Source: Muribaculum gordoncarteri
GTDB taxonomy: Bacteria; Bacteroidota; Bacteroidia; Bacteroidales; Muribaculaceae
Length of the DNA stretch: 64,000 nucleotides
Reading direction: 5' to 3'
NCBI RefSeq assembly: GCF_004803695.1
Contig: NZ_CP039393.1
Location: 310,001 to 374,000 of the forward strand
In this document: positions 46,400 through 55,747 of the stretch, one piece after another
How positions within the stretch are numbered: position 1 is the first letter of the stretch
How the letters are laid out: every line of letters begins with the position of its first letter
Program-made: the position numbers and the translations under genes
The notes under the pieces: model-generated
What the model was told of the DNA's origin: nothing
The model's input: the letters and a program-made list of their open reading frames with translations, nothing else
The model's database searches: none

Positions 46400-48949
46400 A
46401 TGAAGTTAATTAAAAGTCTTATCGCGTCGGCTTTTATGGCAATGTCGGTGACGGGTTTCGCTATCGACAATGTCGGAATCACTACGACATCATTGTCGCC
46501 CGACCGATTTACATTGATACAGGATGGCAGGTCGCTGCCTGTATATGTTGATGACGCCGACGATTCAGGAGTAAAAATTGCTGTACGTAACCTTGCAGCC
46601 GACTTCGGTCGAGTAACGGGGCGTGACGCAGTGCTTGCCGCTGCTCCGTCGGAATCGCGCATGATTATAGTTGGAACTCTCGATTCTCCTGTCATGCAGC
46701 GCATCGCAAAAGCGGGGAAGATAGATGCATCACAACTTAAAGGAAAGTATGAGAAATATTTGATGTCGACAGTGCAGTCGCCTCTGCCAGGAGTCGATGA
46801 GGCTCTTGTGATTGCGGGTAGTGACCGTCGAGGAGCAATATATGGCGTATACGAGCTTTCGGAGCAGATAGGTGTGTCGCCTTGGTATGACTGGGCTGAT
46901 GTTCCTGTTGTTCATAACGAAAATATGTCGATGTCACGCGGTACCTACACAGCCGGCGAGCCAGCTGTGAAATATCGCGGCTTGTTCCTTAACGATGAGG
47001 CTCCGTGCCTTACCGGATGGGTGAAGAATACCTACGGAACCGATTACGGTGACCATCGTTTCTATGCACGCGTGTTTGAACTCATATTGCGTCTTCGCGG
47101 TAATATGATGTGGCCGGCCATGTGGGGCTGGGCTTTCTATGCCGATGATCCTGAAAACAGCAAGACCGCCGATGAAATGGGCGTGGTTATGGGAACATCA
47201 CATCATGAACCCATGGCTCGCAACCATCAGGAGTGGGCGCGTCATCGCAAAGAATACGGTGCATGGAATTATGATACCAACCAAGAGGTGATAGACCGCT
47301 TCTTTGTTGAGGGAATCGAGCGAGCCAAGAACACCGAGGACATCGTGACTATAGGTATGCGTGGCGACGGTGACGAAGCCATGAGCGCCGAGGCCGATGT
47401 GAAGTTGCTTAAGAAAATCATAGACAATCAGCGCAAAATCATAAGCAAGGTAACGCACAAGAAAGCGTCGGCCACTCCGCAGGTGTGGGCTTTATATAAA
47501 GAGGTGCTTGAATATTACGAAAAGGGATTGCGTGCCCCCGATGATGTGATATATCTTTTGTGTGACGATAACTGGGGCAATGTGCGTCGTCTTCCCAATG
47601 CCGAGGAGCGTAAGCATCCGGGCGGATGGGGAATGTATTACCATGTCGACTATGTGGGTGCTCCCCGTAACTCGAAGTGGCTTAACGTGACTCCTATACA
47701 GAATATGTGGGAGCAGCTTAGCCTGACTTATAAATATGGTGTCGACAAGCTTTGGGTTCTCAACGTGGGCGACCTTAAGCCGATGGAGTATCCTATAACG
47801 TTGTTTATGGACATAGCATGGAGGCCTGAAAAATATTCAGCACATAATCTGCTTGAACATACTTTGGAATTCTGCTGTCAGCAATTCGGTGAAGCACAGG
47901 CTCCCGAAGCTGCCCGTATATTGAATCTCTACAGCAAATATAACGGACGAGTGACTGCCGAGATGCTTGATCGCCGCACCTATAACCTTAACACCGGCGA
48001 GTGGCGCAAGGTAGCCGACGAATATGTGCGTCTTGAGGCCGAGGCTATGCGACAGTACATGACGCTTGAACCGCAATATCGTGACGCATACAAGCAATTG
48101 ATACTTTTCCCCGTTCAGGCCATGTCAAATATCTATGAAATGTATTATGCCCAGGCGATGAACCTGAAGCTCTTTGAGGAAGGCAATCCCGAGGCCAATA
48201 TGTGGGCCGACAAGGTGGAGCGTTGCTTCAACCGTGACGCAGAACTCATGCGCGACTACAACGAGGTAATGGCCGATGGTAAATGGAATGGAATGATGAC
48301 GCAGAAGCACATAGGCTATCGTAGTTGGAACGACAACTTCAGAGCCGATACAATGCCCATGGTAAAACGCATCGACAATCCCGATGATTGCAAGGGCGGT
48401 TATGTGTTCACTCCCTCCAACGGATTTGTGAGCATGGAAGCCGAGCATTACTATTCGCTGACCGAACCGACAAGCGATGCACGCTGGACGGTGATTCCCT
48501 ACATGGGCCGCACACTTAGCGGAATTTCGGTAATGCCTCCCACCGAGCAGGTCGACGGAGCATCGCTCACCTATCGCATGACACTGCCCGACACCGTAAC
48601 CAATGTGACTGTACGTGTCATCGTGAAGTCGACACTTGATTTCCTTGACAAGGGCGGACTTTGCTACACGGTGGCTCTTGATGGAGGTGACGCACAGTCG
48701 ATAAACTTCAACAGCAATCTCAACGAGAATCCCGAAAACATTTACAGCGTGTTCTATCCCACCGTTGCCGGACGCGTAGTGGAGAAGAGCGTTACGCTGC
48801 CTGTAAAGAAGGGCGCCAAATATCATGACTTGGTGGTTGCTCCTTCAGATCCGGGAATCGTATTCGAGAAAATAGTCGTTGACTTTGGCGGATACATACC
48901 TTCATTCCTGTTTATGGATGAGTCGTCATGCTCACGTAATTCAAAATAA
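46400..48949 (+). CDS. GH115 xylan alpha-1,2-glucuronidase
   Basis: An 849-residue exported enzyme (signal peptide MKLIKSLIASAFMAMSVTGFA) of glycoside hydrolase family 115, which removes (4-O-methyl-)glucuronic acid from glucuronoxylan. Recognisable blocks are an N-terminal glycosidase-associated domain (RGAIYGVYELSEQIGVSPWYDW), the barrel segments KYRGLFLNDEAPCLTGW, LRLRGNMMWPAMWGWAFY and GTSHHEPMARNHQEW, and VIYLLCDDNWGNVRRLP. A C-terminal beta domain follows. The family call is confident; residue-level catalysis is not assigned. First gene of a five-gene operon that then imports and breaks down the released uronic acid. Confidence 0.92.
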   Translation: MKLIKSLIASAFMAMSVTGFAIDNVGITTTSLSPDRFTLIQDGRSLPVYVDDADDSGVKIAVRNLAADFGRVTGRDAVLAAAPSESRMIIVGTLDSPVMQRIAKAGKIDASQLKGKYEKYLMSTVQSPLPGVDEALVIAGSDRRGAIYGVYELSEQIGVSPWYDWADVPVVHNENMSMSRGTYTAGEPAVKYRGLFLNDEAPCLTGWVKNTYGTDYGDHRFYARVFELILRLRGNMMWPAMWGWAFYADDPENSKTADEMGVVMGTSHHEPMARNHQEWARHRKEYGAWNYDTNQEVIDRFFVEGIERAKNTEDIVTIGMRGDGDEAMSAEADVKLLKKIIDNQRKIISKVTHKKASATPQVWALYKEVLEYYEKGLRAPDDVIYLLCDDNWGNVRRLPNAEERKHPGGWGMYYHVDYVGAPRNSKWLNVTPIQNMWEQLSLTYKYGVDKLWVLNVGDLKPMEYPITLFMDIAWRPEKYSAHNLLEHTLEFCCQQFGEAQAPEAARILNLYSKYNGRVTAEMLDRRTYNLNTGEWRKVADEYVRLEAEAMRQYMTLEPQYRDAYKQLILFPVQAMSNIYEMYYAQAMNLKLFEEGNPEANMWADKVERCFNRDAELMRDYNEVMADGKWNGMMTQKHIGYRSWNDNFRADTMPMVKRIDNPDDCKGGYVFTPSNGFVSMEAEHYYSLTEPTSDARWTVIPYMGRTLSGISVMPPTEQVDGASLTYRMTLPDTVTNVTVRVIVKSTLDFLDKGGLCYTVALDGGDAQSINFNSNLNENPENIYSVFYPTVAGRVVEKSVTLPVKKGAKYHDLVVAPSDPGIVFEKIVVDFGGYIPSFLFMDESSCSRNSK

Positions 48950-48967
48950 CCTCATAACATAAGTATC

Positions 48968-50452
48968 ATGAATAATATACAAGCTACAAGCGGCAAGATG
49001 ACAAATTACCGTTGGGTTATTTGTACGATGCTGTTTTTCGCATTGGTCATCAACTATCTCGACCGTCAGGTGCTGTCGTTGACTTGGGTCAATTTCATAG
49101 CTCCCGAGTTTAACTGGGGCCCCGACGATTACGGATTGATAACCGGATGCTTCTCACTCGTTTATGCCGTGGGAATGTTATTTGTAGGCAAGTTTATCGA
49201 CTACATAGGCACTCGCCGCGGTTATATGTGGGCGATAGGAATATGGTCGTTCGGCGCTTGCCTTCACGCCTTCTGTGGTGTGCTCACCAACGGCATAGTG
49301 TCAGGCGACTGGATTCTGTCGTTCACGGGAGCACGCGAGCACTTGATGGAGCTGCAGTCGGTGGCCAATGTGTCGATGATGATAACCACAGTGAGTGTGT
49401 GGCTGTTTCTTGTGGCACGTTGCGTACTGTCGGTGGGAGAGAGCGGAAACTTCCCTTGCTCGATCAAGGCTGTCGCCGAGTATTTTCCCAAGAAGGATCG
49501 CGGATTTGCTACAGGTGTGTTCAATTCGGGCTCACAGATAGGTGCATTGCTCGCCCCGTTCACCATACCCTTGATAGCCCGTCACTACGGATGGGAGATG
49601 GCGTTCCTGCTCATCGGAGCCCTGGGCTTCGTGTGGATGGGCGTGTGGGTGTTTGTTTACAAGGAGCCGCGCAAGAATCCCCGTGTCAATGAGGCCGAGC
49701 TTGCATATATCGAACAGGACGGCATAGGCGAGGACAATCCCGAGTGTGACGCTTCGTCGAAATGCAGCGAGCCTGAGGTGGGAGTGTTCCAGGCGTTTAC
49801 TTTCCGCCAGACATGGGCGGTGATTTTCGGCCGTTTCCTTCCCGACTCGGTGTGGTGGTTCCTGCTGTTCTGGGCCCCTGCATTCATCAGCAATGTCTAC
49901 GGTTATCCCACCGATTCAACTGAGGGAATGCTCGCCATATTCACCATCTACCTTATTTCGATGCTTTCGTTGGGCGGCAGTTATTTGCCTACGTTCTTCA
50001 TCAACCGCAATCGTGTCAATCCTTACAAGGGTCGCATGCGCGCCATGCTGATATTCGCACTGTTCCCGCTGCTCGGAATGCTTGTGATGCCTCTCGGCCA
50101 GATGTCGATGTGGTATCCGGTAGTCATAATAGGCATAATGGCCGCCGCTCATCAGAGCTGGAGTGCCAATGTCTACAATGTGGTCAGCGACATGTTCCCG
50201 AAATCGGTTGTCGCTACGGTGACGGGTGCTGCGGGTCTTGCCAGCGGTCTTGGAAGCTTCACATCCAACTATGGTGCCGGAAAGCTTTTCAAGTACGCTA
50301 CCGATACCGACATGCAGTTCCTTGGCTTTTCGGGTGAGAATGCCGGTTACATGATCGTGTTCCTGATTGCGTCGGTAGCCTATCTCGTAAGCTGGATTGT
50401 GATGAAGGTGCTTGTACCCCGCTATAAGCTTGTGGAGTTAAAAAAGAAATAG
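48968..50452 (+). CDS. MFS hexuronate transporter (ExuT-like)
   Basis: A 494-residue major facilitator of the anion:cation symporter type. NYLDRQVLSLTWVNFIAPEF in TM1 and GESGNFPCSIKAVAEYFPKKDRG between TM4 and TM5 are typical of ExuT/GudP-like proteins. About 12 hydrophobic segments are visible. A long loop between TM2 and TM4 (about residues 100-145) is larger than in E. coli ExuT. It would carry glucuronate or galacturonate across the inner membrane. Lies 18 bp after the GH115 gene and 26 bp before uxaC. Confidence 0.88.
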   Translation: MNNIQATSGKMTNYRWVICTMLFFALVINYLDRQVLSLTWVNFIAPEFNWGPDDYGLITGCFSLVYAVGMLFVGKFIDYIGTRRGYMWAIGIWSFGACLHAFCGVLTNGIVSGDWILSFTGAREHLMELQSVANVSMMITTVSVWLFLVARCVLSVGESGNFPCSIKAVAEYFPKKDRGFATGVFNSGSQIGALLAPFTIPLIARHYGWEMAFLLIGALGFVWMGVWVFVYKEPRKNPRVNEAELAYIEQDGIGEDNPECDASSKCSEPEVGVFQAFTFRQTWAVIFGRFLPDSVWWFLLFWAPAFISNVYGYPTDSTEGMLAIFTIYLISMLSLGGSYLPTFFINRNRVNPYKGRMRAMLIFALFPLLGMLVMPLGQMSMWYPVVIIGIMAAAHQSWSANVYNVVSDMFPKSVVATVTGAAGLASGLGSFTSNYGAGKLFKYATDTDMQFLGFSGENAGYMIVFLIASVAYLVSWIVMKVLVPRYKLVELKKK

Positions 50453-50478
50453 ATAAACCAAAAATAAATTCATAGGCA

Positions 50479-51891
50479 ATGAATTCAAAAATCCCATTTA
50501 TGAATCCCGACTTCATGCTCCAGAACGACACCGCCAAGCGGCTCTACCGCGAGCATGCTGCCAATATGCCCATAATCGACTATCACTGCCACCTGTCGCC
50601 CAAAATGATAGCCGAGGACCATCGATTCTCGACAATTACCGAGCTGTGGCTTGGCGGCGACCACTACAAGTGGCGTGCGATGCGCACCAACGGTGTCGAC
50701 GAGCGTTACATAACAGGTGACGCAAGCGACTGGGAGAAGTTTGAGAAATGGGCCGAAACCGTGTCCTACGTTATGCGTAATCCGCTCTATCACTGGAGTC
50801 ACATGGAACTGCGGACCGCATTCGGCATTACCGACACGCTGAATGCACAGTCGGCTCGCCGAATCTACGATATATGTAACGAGAAGCTCGCCGGACCCGG
50901 CATGACCGCCCGCGGCCTCATGGAGCATTACAATGTAGAGGTGGTGTGTACGACCGACGACCCTGTGGATACTCTCGAATACCACAAGGCGATAGGGGAG
51001 AGCGGGTTCAAGGTCAAGGTATATCCGGCATGGCGTCCCGACAAGGCCATGGCCGTGACCGACCCTGAGGCTTATTGCGCCTACATCGCGACGCTTGGCA
51101 AGGCTGCCGATGTCGACATAACTTCTTACGCCGACCTGATGAAGGCACTGCGTGTGCGTCACGACTTCTTTGCTTCGCAGGGTTGTCGCATCGCCGATCA
51201 CGGAGTGTCACAGTTCCCGTGGGCCGAGTGCAGCGAGGCTGAGGCTTCGGCATTGTTTGACAAGGTTATGAGCGGACAGATGCTTGCCTCCGACGAGGTA
51301 ATCAAGCTGCAGACATCGATATTGCTCGACCTTTGTCGCATGAACCATGAGAAGGATTGGGTGCAGCAGTTCCACTTCGGAGCTATGCGTAACGTTAATA
51401 CACGAATGTTCCGCAAGCTGGGACCCGACACCGGTTTCGACACGATAGGCAGCTACAACTGCACGGAAGCTGTAGCACGCTTTCTCGATGCGCTCGACCG
51501 TGACAATTGTCTTGCAAAGAGCATCCTCTATAATCTGAATCCGAGCGATAACGTTTGGCTGGCAGCCATGATTGGTAATTTCCAGGACGGTTCGGTGCCG
51601 GGAAAAATCCAGATGGGTTCGGCCTGGTGGTTCAACGACAACCGTTTCGGCATGGAAGCGCAGCTCAATGCACTGTCGATGCAGAGCCTTCTGAGCCGGT
51701 TTGTGGGTATGTTGACCGACTCCCGCTCATTTGTGTCATATCCGCGTCACGATTATTTCCGCCGCATCGTGTGCACGCTGATAGGGCGTGACATCGAGGA
51801 GGGCAAGATTCCGGTGAGCGAGCTTACACGAATAGAGAAGATGGTTGAGGATATAAGCTATTATAACGCTAAGTCATATTTTAAATTTTAA
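50479..51891 (+). CDS. uxaC: Glucuronate (uronate) isomerase
   Basis: A 470-residue cytoplasmic isomerase converting D-glucuronate to D-fructuronate and D-galacturonate to D-tagaturonate. Family motifs are IIDYHCHLSPKMIAED near residue 27 (metal histidines), LWLGGDHYKWRAMRTNGV near 55, VVCTTDDPVDTLEYH near 158 and SAWWFNDNRFGMEAQLNAL near 383. Length is normal for UxaC. It works between the transporter and the SDR/UxuA steps encoded in the same operon. Confidence 0.95.
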   Translation: MNSKIPFMNPDFMLQNDTAKRLYREHAANMPIIDYHCHLSPKMIAEDHRFSTITELWLGGDHYKWRAMRTNGVDERYITGDASDWEKFEKWAETVSYVMRNPLYHWSHMELRTAFGITDTLNAQSARRIYDICNEKLAGPGMTARGLMEHYNVEVVCTTDDPVDTLEYHKAIGESGFKVKVYPAWRPDKAMAVTDPEAYCAYIATLGKAADVDITSYADLMKALRVRHDFFASQGCRIADHGVSQFPWAECSEAEASALFDKVMSGQMLASDEVIKLQTSILLDLCRMNHEKDWVQQFHFGAMRNVNTRMFRKLGPDTGFDTIGSYNCTEAVARFLDALDRDNCLAKSILYNLNPSDNVWLAAMIGNFQDGSVPGKIQMGSAWWFNDNRFGMEAQLNALSMQSLLSRFVGMLTDSRSFVSYPRHDYFRRIVCTLIGRDIEEGKIPVSELTRIEKMVEDISYYNAKSYFKF

Positions 51892-51897
51892 ATCGAT

Positions 51898-53079
51898 ATG
51901 GAGAAAACTTGGAGATGGTTTGGCCCTAAGGATAAGATAACGCTTGACATGTTGCGCCAGATAGGCGTAGAGGGCATCGTGACATCGCTGCATCACATAG
52001 CCAACGGCGAGGTGTGGAGCCTCGACGAGGTTAACAAGATGAAGGAGTACATCGAGAGTCACGGACTGCGCTGGTCGGTTGTTGAAAGTCTGCCGGTGAG
52101 CGAATCCATAAAATACGGCGGCCCCGACCGCGATAAGCTGATTGAGAACTACAAGGAGAGCCTGCGCAATCTCGGTAAGGCCGGTGTGAAGACGATATGC
52201 TACAACTTCATGCCCGTACTCGACTGGGCGCGTACCGACCTTGAGTATCCCAACGGTGACGGCACATCCAACCTATATTTCAACAAAGCTGAATTTGCCT
52301 ACTTCGACATATACATCCTGAAGCGCGAGAATGCCGAGAAGGATTATGATGCCGTGACACTGTCGCGTGTCGAGGACCTTCGTCCCGTGATGACGCCCGA
52401 TGCCGAGCATCGTCTTGTGGAGAACATCATCGTAAAGACTCAGGGATTTGTCAACGGCAACATAAGCGAGGATGACGAGGCGCCTGTGGCAACTTTCAGA
52501 GAGCTCCTCAAGCTGTATGAGGGAATCGATCGTGATGCGTTACGTGCCAACATGAAGTACTTCCTGGAAGCTATCATGCCGGTGTGCAACGAATATGACA
52601 TCAACATGTGCGTGCATCCCGACGATCCTCCGTTGCAGATACTCGGACTTCCGCGCATAGTGACTTGCGACGATGACATAAAGTGGTTTCTTGATGCCGT
52701 TCCCGACAAGCATAACGGCTTGACATTCTGCTCGGGCTCACTGAGCGCAGGAGCTCATAACAACGTTCCCGAGCTTGCCCGCAAATATGCCGACCGCACA
52801 TGGTTTGTGCATCTGCGCAGCACATCGGTGCTCCCCAACGGCGATTTCCGCGAGGCTCCGCATCTCGGCGGCCGTGCCGACATAATCGAGCTTGTGAGAA
52901 TATTCGAGAAGACCAATCCCGAGCTTCCCATGCGCGTTGACCACGCTCCGCTGATGCTTGGCGACGAGAAGATGGGCTATAATGCCGGATACTCGTTCCA
53001 TGGACGAATGTTGGCTCTCGGACAGGTCGGGGGTGTTATCGCAACAGTCGACCGTGACATTAAAGAAGGTAAAATATAA
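51898..53079 (+). CDS. uxuA: Mannonate dehydratase
   Basis: A 393-residue enzyme converting D-mannonate to 2-keto-3-deoxygluconate. The N-terminus MEKTWRWFGPKDKITLDMLR and the metal-site segments NMCVHPDDPPLQILGLPR, TFCSGSLSAGAHNNVPEL, FVHLRSTSVLPNGDF and RVDHAPLM mark UxuA of the TIM-barrel type. It starts 6 bp after uxaC and ends 17 bp before the SDR gene. 2-Keto-3-deoxygluconate kinase and aldolase genes are not in this window. Confidence 0.95.
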   Translation: MEKTWRWFGPKDKITLDMLRQIGVEGIVTSLHHIANGEVWSLDEVNKMKEYIESHGLRWSVVESLPVSESIKYGGPDRDKLIENYKESLRNLGKAGVKTICYNFMPVLDWARTDLEYPNGDGTSNLYFNKAEFAYFDIYILKRENAEKDYDAVTLSRVEDLRPVMTPDAEHRLVENIIVKTQGFVNGNISEDDEAPVATFRELLKLYEGIDRDALRANMKYFLEAIMPVCNEYDINMCVHPDDPPLQILGLPRIVTCDDDIKWFLDAVPDKHNGLTFCSGSLSAGAHNNVPELARKYADRTWFVHLRSTSVLPNGDFREAPHLGGRADIIELVRIFEKTNPELPMRVDHAPLMLGDEKMGYNAGYSFHGRMLALGQVGGVIATVDRDIKEGKI

Positions 53080-53096
53080 AAAAATACGACATAAAT

Positions 53097-53909
53097 ATGA
53101 ACGAATTGTTTTCAGTAAAGGACCGCGTGGTGGTAATCACCGGTGGAACCGGCGTGTTGGGCGCCTGCATAGGCGAATACCTTGCAAAGCAGGGCGCTAA
53201 AGTGGTGCTGATGGGCCGCCGTAAGGAAGAGGGCGACCGCATAGTCGATAAAATACGCGCCGAAGGCGGCGAGGCAATGTTCCTTGTAACGGATGTAATG
53301 AATCCCGAGGTAGTGCAGAAGAACTGCGACGACATCATGGCTGCCTACGGTCGTGTCGACGCGCTGCTGAATGCAGCCGGAGGCAACATTCCCGGCGCAA
53401 CTATCGCTCCCACGGGCACAATATTCGACATAAAGGTCGAGGAGTTCCAGAAGGTGCTTAATGTAAATCTTACAGGAACTGTAATCCCCACTCAGATATT
53501 CCTTAAGCCGATGGTTGAGTCCGGTTGCGGCGCAATAGTCAACTTCTCGTCAATGGCCGCATTCCGTCCTATGACACGTGTGCTCGGATATGCTGCAGCC
53601 AAAGCCGGTATAAGCAACTTCACCGCATTCCTTGCCAACGAAGTGGCTACAAAATTCACTCCGTCGATACGAGTAAACGCGATTGCACCTGGATTTTTCC
53701 TTACCAATCAGAACCGTGCGCTACTCACCAACCCCGACGGCTCGTTGACCGAGCGCGGTGCCGATGTCATCCGTCAGACTCCGTTCAAGCGTTTCGGAAA
53801 GCCCGAAGAGCTTTGCGGTACGATTCAGTATCTGATAAGTGACGCTGCATCATTCGTAACCGGAACCGTGGCCGTGGTCGACGGCGGTTTCAACGCTTTT
53901 GCGATGTAA
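53097..53909 (+). CDS. SDR-family D-mannonate oxidoreductase (fructuronate reductase)
   Basis: A 270-residue short-chain dehydrogenase. The Rossmann motif TGGTGVLGACIG lies near residue 17, NAAGGN near residue 93, and the catalytic Tyr165/Lys169 in YAAAKAG. Its place in the operon after uxaC and uxuA fills the missing step, fructuronate plus NADH to mannonate, done in E. coli by the unrelated UxuB. Function is inferred from context and from similar SDR genes in other Bacteroidota; substrate specificity cannot be read from the motif set. Confidence 0.82.
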   Translation: MNELFSVKDRVVVITGGTGVLGACIGEYLAKQGAKVVLMGRRKEEGDRIVDKIRAEGGEAMFLVTDVMNPEVVQKNCDDIMAAYGRVDALLNAAGGNIPGATIAPTGTIFDIKVEEFQKVLNVNLTGTVIPTQIFLKPMVESGCGAIVNFSSMAAFRPMTRVLGYAAAKAGISNFTAFLANEVATKFTPSIRVNAIAPGFFLTNQNRALLTNPDGSLTERGADVIRQTPFKRFGKPEELCGTIQYLISDAASFVTGTVAVVDGGFNAFAM

Positions 53910-53934
53910 TCATAATACAATCGGACGAAAAACA

Positions 53935-53966
53935 AACGGCAGCCTGCATCAACGCAGGCTGCCGTT
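53935..53966. terminator. Bidirectional terminator after the uronate operon
   Basis: A perfect 13-bp stem AACGGCAGCCTGC / GCAGGCTGCCGTT with a 6-nt loop, followed by CTTTCG. It lies between the convergent SDR and GH43 genes. Confidence 0.8.
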
Positions 53967-53987
53967 CTTTCGTTCCAATATACCTAA

Positions 53988-55367
53988 TCAGTGCAAAAAT
54001 TGCCAAGATTTGAAATTGAACAGCTCGCCGTCGTCACCTCGGAACAGGATGAGCAGGTCGTGTACACCTGCGGCCTTTCCTTTGACTTGTGACTTGAGCT
54101 GACCCTTGCTGTCGGGGGCGATTTCGATTTTCGCGATGGGACGACCTTCGAGATTGTCAAGGTAGAATTCGACAGTGCCGTTACGTTGCGCATCGCTCAC
54201 CTCTACCGTTACAGCCGAAGGAACATTGTTGCCGAAGTCGACCGAACGCACCTTAAGCCAGTCGCCGTTGTTGATGGAGGTGAGGTAGTGGTTGTCCTTT
54301 CCGGCGTTACGGTCGGTCTTAAGACCGTAGCTTTCAGCCATTGTGGGGGCCGATACCTTCTGATAGGGGTCGAAGTTGCGCAGAGGCTTCGTAACGCCCT
54401 CTTTGGTGAACGGGATGAAAGGAATCTTGTCGCCGTTCCAGTTAAACTCCTCGATCGATGTCGAGCGACGGAATCCTCCGCCGTTGGGAAGAAGTCCGTC
54501 ATGATAGAACATGAAGTTGCGGCCGCCGATTTCGATGCTTCCGCCATGTATGGTGAAGCTGCCTTTTGCTTCGTCCATTATGCGGCCCTGGTATTTCCAC
54601 GGGCCGTTTATGCTTGATGAGGTGGAGTAGGCCATGTGTTCGGGAACGCCTCCGGCTGCATATACAATATAATATATGCCGTTGCGCTTGAACACCCACG
54701 GGCCTTCCTCATAACCTGTCTTCATTTTGCGTTTTCCGGCCTGATAATCCATTTTCATTACCTTCGGTCCGAAACATTCGGGATCATCGAGTCCGCTCAC
54801 CGGCATAACTTCGCTTCCGAGCGATATCATGTCACGGTTTAGCTTGGCATACCACAATCCGTTGTTGCCCCAGAATATATAGGCCTGTCCGTCATCGTCG
54901 ATAAATACCGAGGGGTCGATGTAGCCGAAGCCTCCGGCGACGAGCGGCTTACCGAGCGGGTCGATGTAGGGGCCTTCGGGAGTGTCGGATACTCCGACTC
55001 CTATTCCGTGAAGGTGGACTGTGGTGTCCTCGGCGCAGATGTACCAATACCACTTTCCGTCACGCTCGATGGCTTGCGACGCCCACGCGTTGTCGCCCTG
55101 CTTGGCCCACTTGAATGTGGCTGTGGACATCGGGGTTCCTTCGTAGGTCCAGTTAAGCATGTCGGTAGAGGTGTAGAGCTGCCAATCCTTCATCTTGAAA
55201 TATTGGGCATCGTCCTCGTCATGGTCTACAAAGAGGTAGACTGTGTCGTTGTGCACGTAGGGTGCAGGGTCGGGAGTGTAGGAGGTCTGTATGACCGGAT
55301 TATTCGCCATTGACATTGAAGTCACGGCAGCCATCGCAGCGACGGCGAGCATCTTGTTGAGATTCAT
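53988..55367 (-). CDS. GH43 glycosidase with CBM6 (beta-xylosidase/arabinofuranosidase type), exported
   Basis: A 459-residue enzyme with a signal peptide (MNLNKMLAVAAMAAVTSMSMA). The five-bladed beta-propeller has the GH43 triad: base Asp in SYTPDPAPYVHNDTVYLF, pKa-tuning Asp in YIDPSVFIDDDGQAYIFWG and acid Glu in GYEEGPWVFKRNGIYYIVY. The C-terminal 130 residues look like a CBM6 (AESYGLKTDRNAGKDNHYL, then NNGDWLKVRSVDFG). It probably removes arabinose or xylose from xylan fragments. Start taken at ATG 55367; the longer frame begins inside the -7 box. The only minus-strand gene of the locus; its promoter carries the shared GTTAC operator. Confidence 0.9.
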   Translation of the reverse strand: MNLNKMLAVAAMAAVTSMSMANNPVIQTSYTPDPAPYVHNDTVYLFVDHDEDDAQYFKMKDWQLYTSTDMLNWTYEGTPMSTATFKWAKQGDNAWASQAIERDGKWYWYICAEDTTVHLHGIGVGVSDTPEGPYIDPLGKPLVAGGFGYIDPSVFIDDDGQAYIFWGNNGLWYAKLNRDMISLGSEVMPVSGLDDPECFGPKVMKMDYQAGKRKMKTGYEEGPWVFKRNGIYYIVYAAGGVPEHMAYSTSSSINGPWKYQGRIMDEAKGSFTIHGGSIEIGGRNFMFYHDGLLPNGGGFRRSTSIEEFNWNGDKIPFIPFTKEGVTKPLRNFDPYQKVSAPTMAESYGLKTDRNAGKDNHYLTSINNGDWLKVRSVDFGNNVPSAVTVEVSDAQRNGTVEFYLDNLEGRPIAKIEIAPDSKGQLKSQVKGKAAGVHDLLILFRGDDGELFNFKSWQFLH

Positions 55368-55397
55368 CGGGTGTTTATTAAGGTTAATTAACTGAAA

Positions 55398-55405
55398 CAA
55401 AGATA
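55398..55405 (-). promoter_or_regulatory. -7 box TATCTTTG of the minus-strand GH43 gene
   Basis: Minus-strand TATCTTTG (55405 to 55398), 30 bp before the ATG. No -33 TTTG is present, as expected for an activator-dependent promoter. Confidence 0.65.
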
Positions 55406-55436
55406 ACGCTATATTCTACATCATGAAAATGATGTC

Positions 55437-55462
55437 GTAACGTAAATCTTTGTTTATGTTAC
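55437..55462 (-). promoter_or_regulatory. GTAAC-N16-GTTAC operator, minus-strand GH43 gene
   Basis: Read on the minus strand, GTAAC (55462 to 55458) is followed 21 bp later by GTTAC (55441 to 55437). The second half-site starts exactly 36 bp upstream of the first base of the -7 box, the same register as at the two plus-strand GH43 promoters. The flanking CAACGTAACATA is also found at 57582-57593. The 145 bp between this and the next operator (55463-55607) show nothing else recognisable. Confidence 0.7.
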
Positions 55463-55607
55463 GTTGGGTAGATTAATGTGCCAATCATAGCGGATAATTG
55501 TGTTGGCGATAGTGGATAAATAAATCAGTTGGGGTGGTGAAATGAATTTATGACAGTAAAATCACGCTTTAATAAATGGCTGTATTGTAATTTATTAAGT
55601 ATGCGGA

Positions 55608-55675
55608 GTTACGTGATAAGAGAAATTTGTTACAATGCTTTTGCATGAGGTTACATAGGGAAAGATATGTGTATC
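55608..55675 (+). promoter_or_regulatory. Triple GTTAC 21-bp operator, first plus-strand GH43 gene
   Basis: GTTAC occurs at 55608, 55629 and 55650, exactly 21 bp apart, with a degenerate fourth step GTATC at 55671. The fourth step begins 36 bp before the -7 box. Direct repeats two helical turns apart are typical of AraC-type DNA-binding domains, including the output domain of hybrid two-component regulators that control Bacteroidota glycan loci. Confidence 0.7.
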
Positions 55676-55706
55676 ATCATAGTTTTGGAGTGTTGTGAGC
55701 GGTCAT

Positions 55707-55714
55707 TAATTTTG
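55707..55714 (+). promoter_or_regulatory. -7 box TAATTTTG of the first plus-strand GH43 gene
   Basis: TAATTTTG fits TAnnTTTG, 33 bp before the ATG; a TTTG at 55684-55687 lies 19 bp upstream and could be the -33 element. Confidence 0.65.
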
Positions 55715-55747
55715 CGGTACAATTTAAACCATAATTAACACGTTGTA

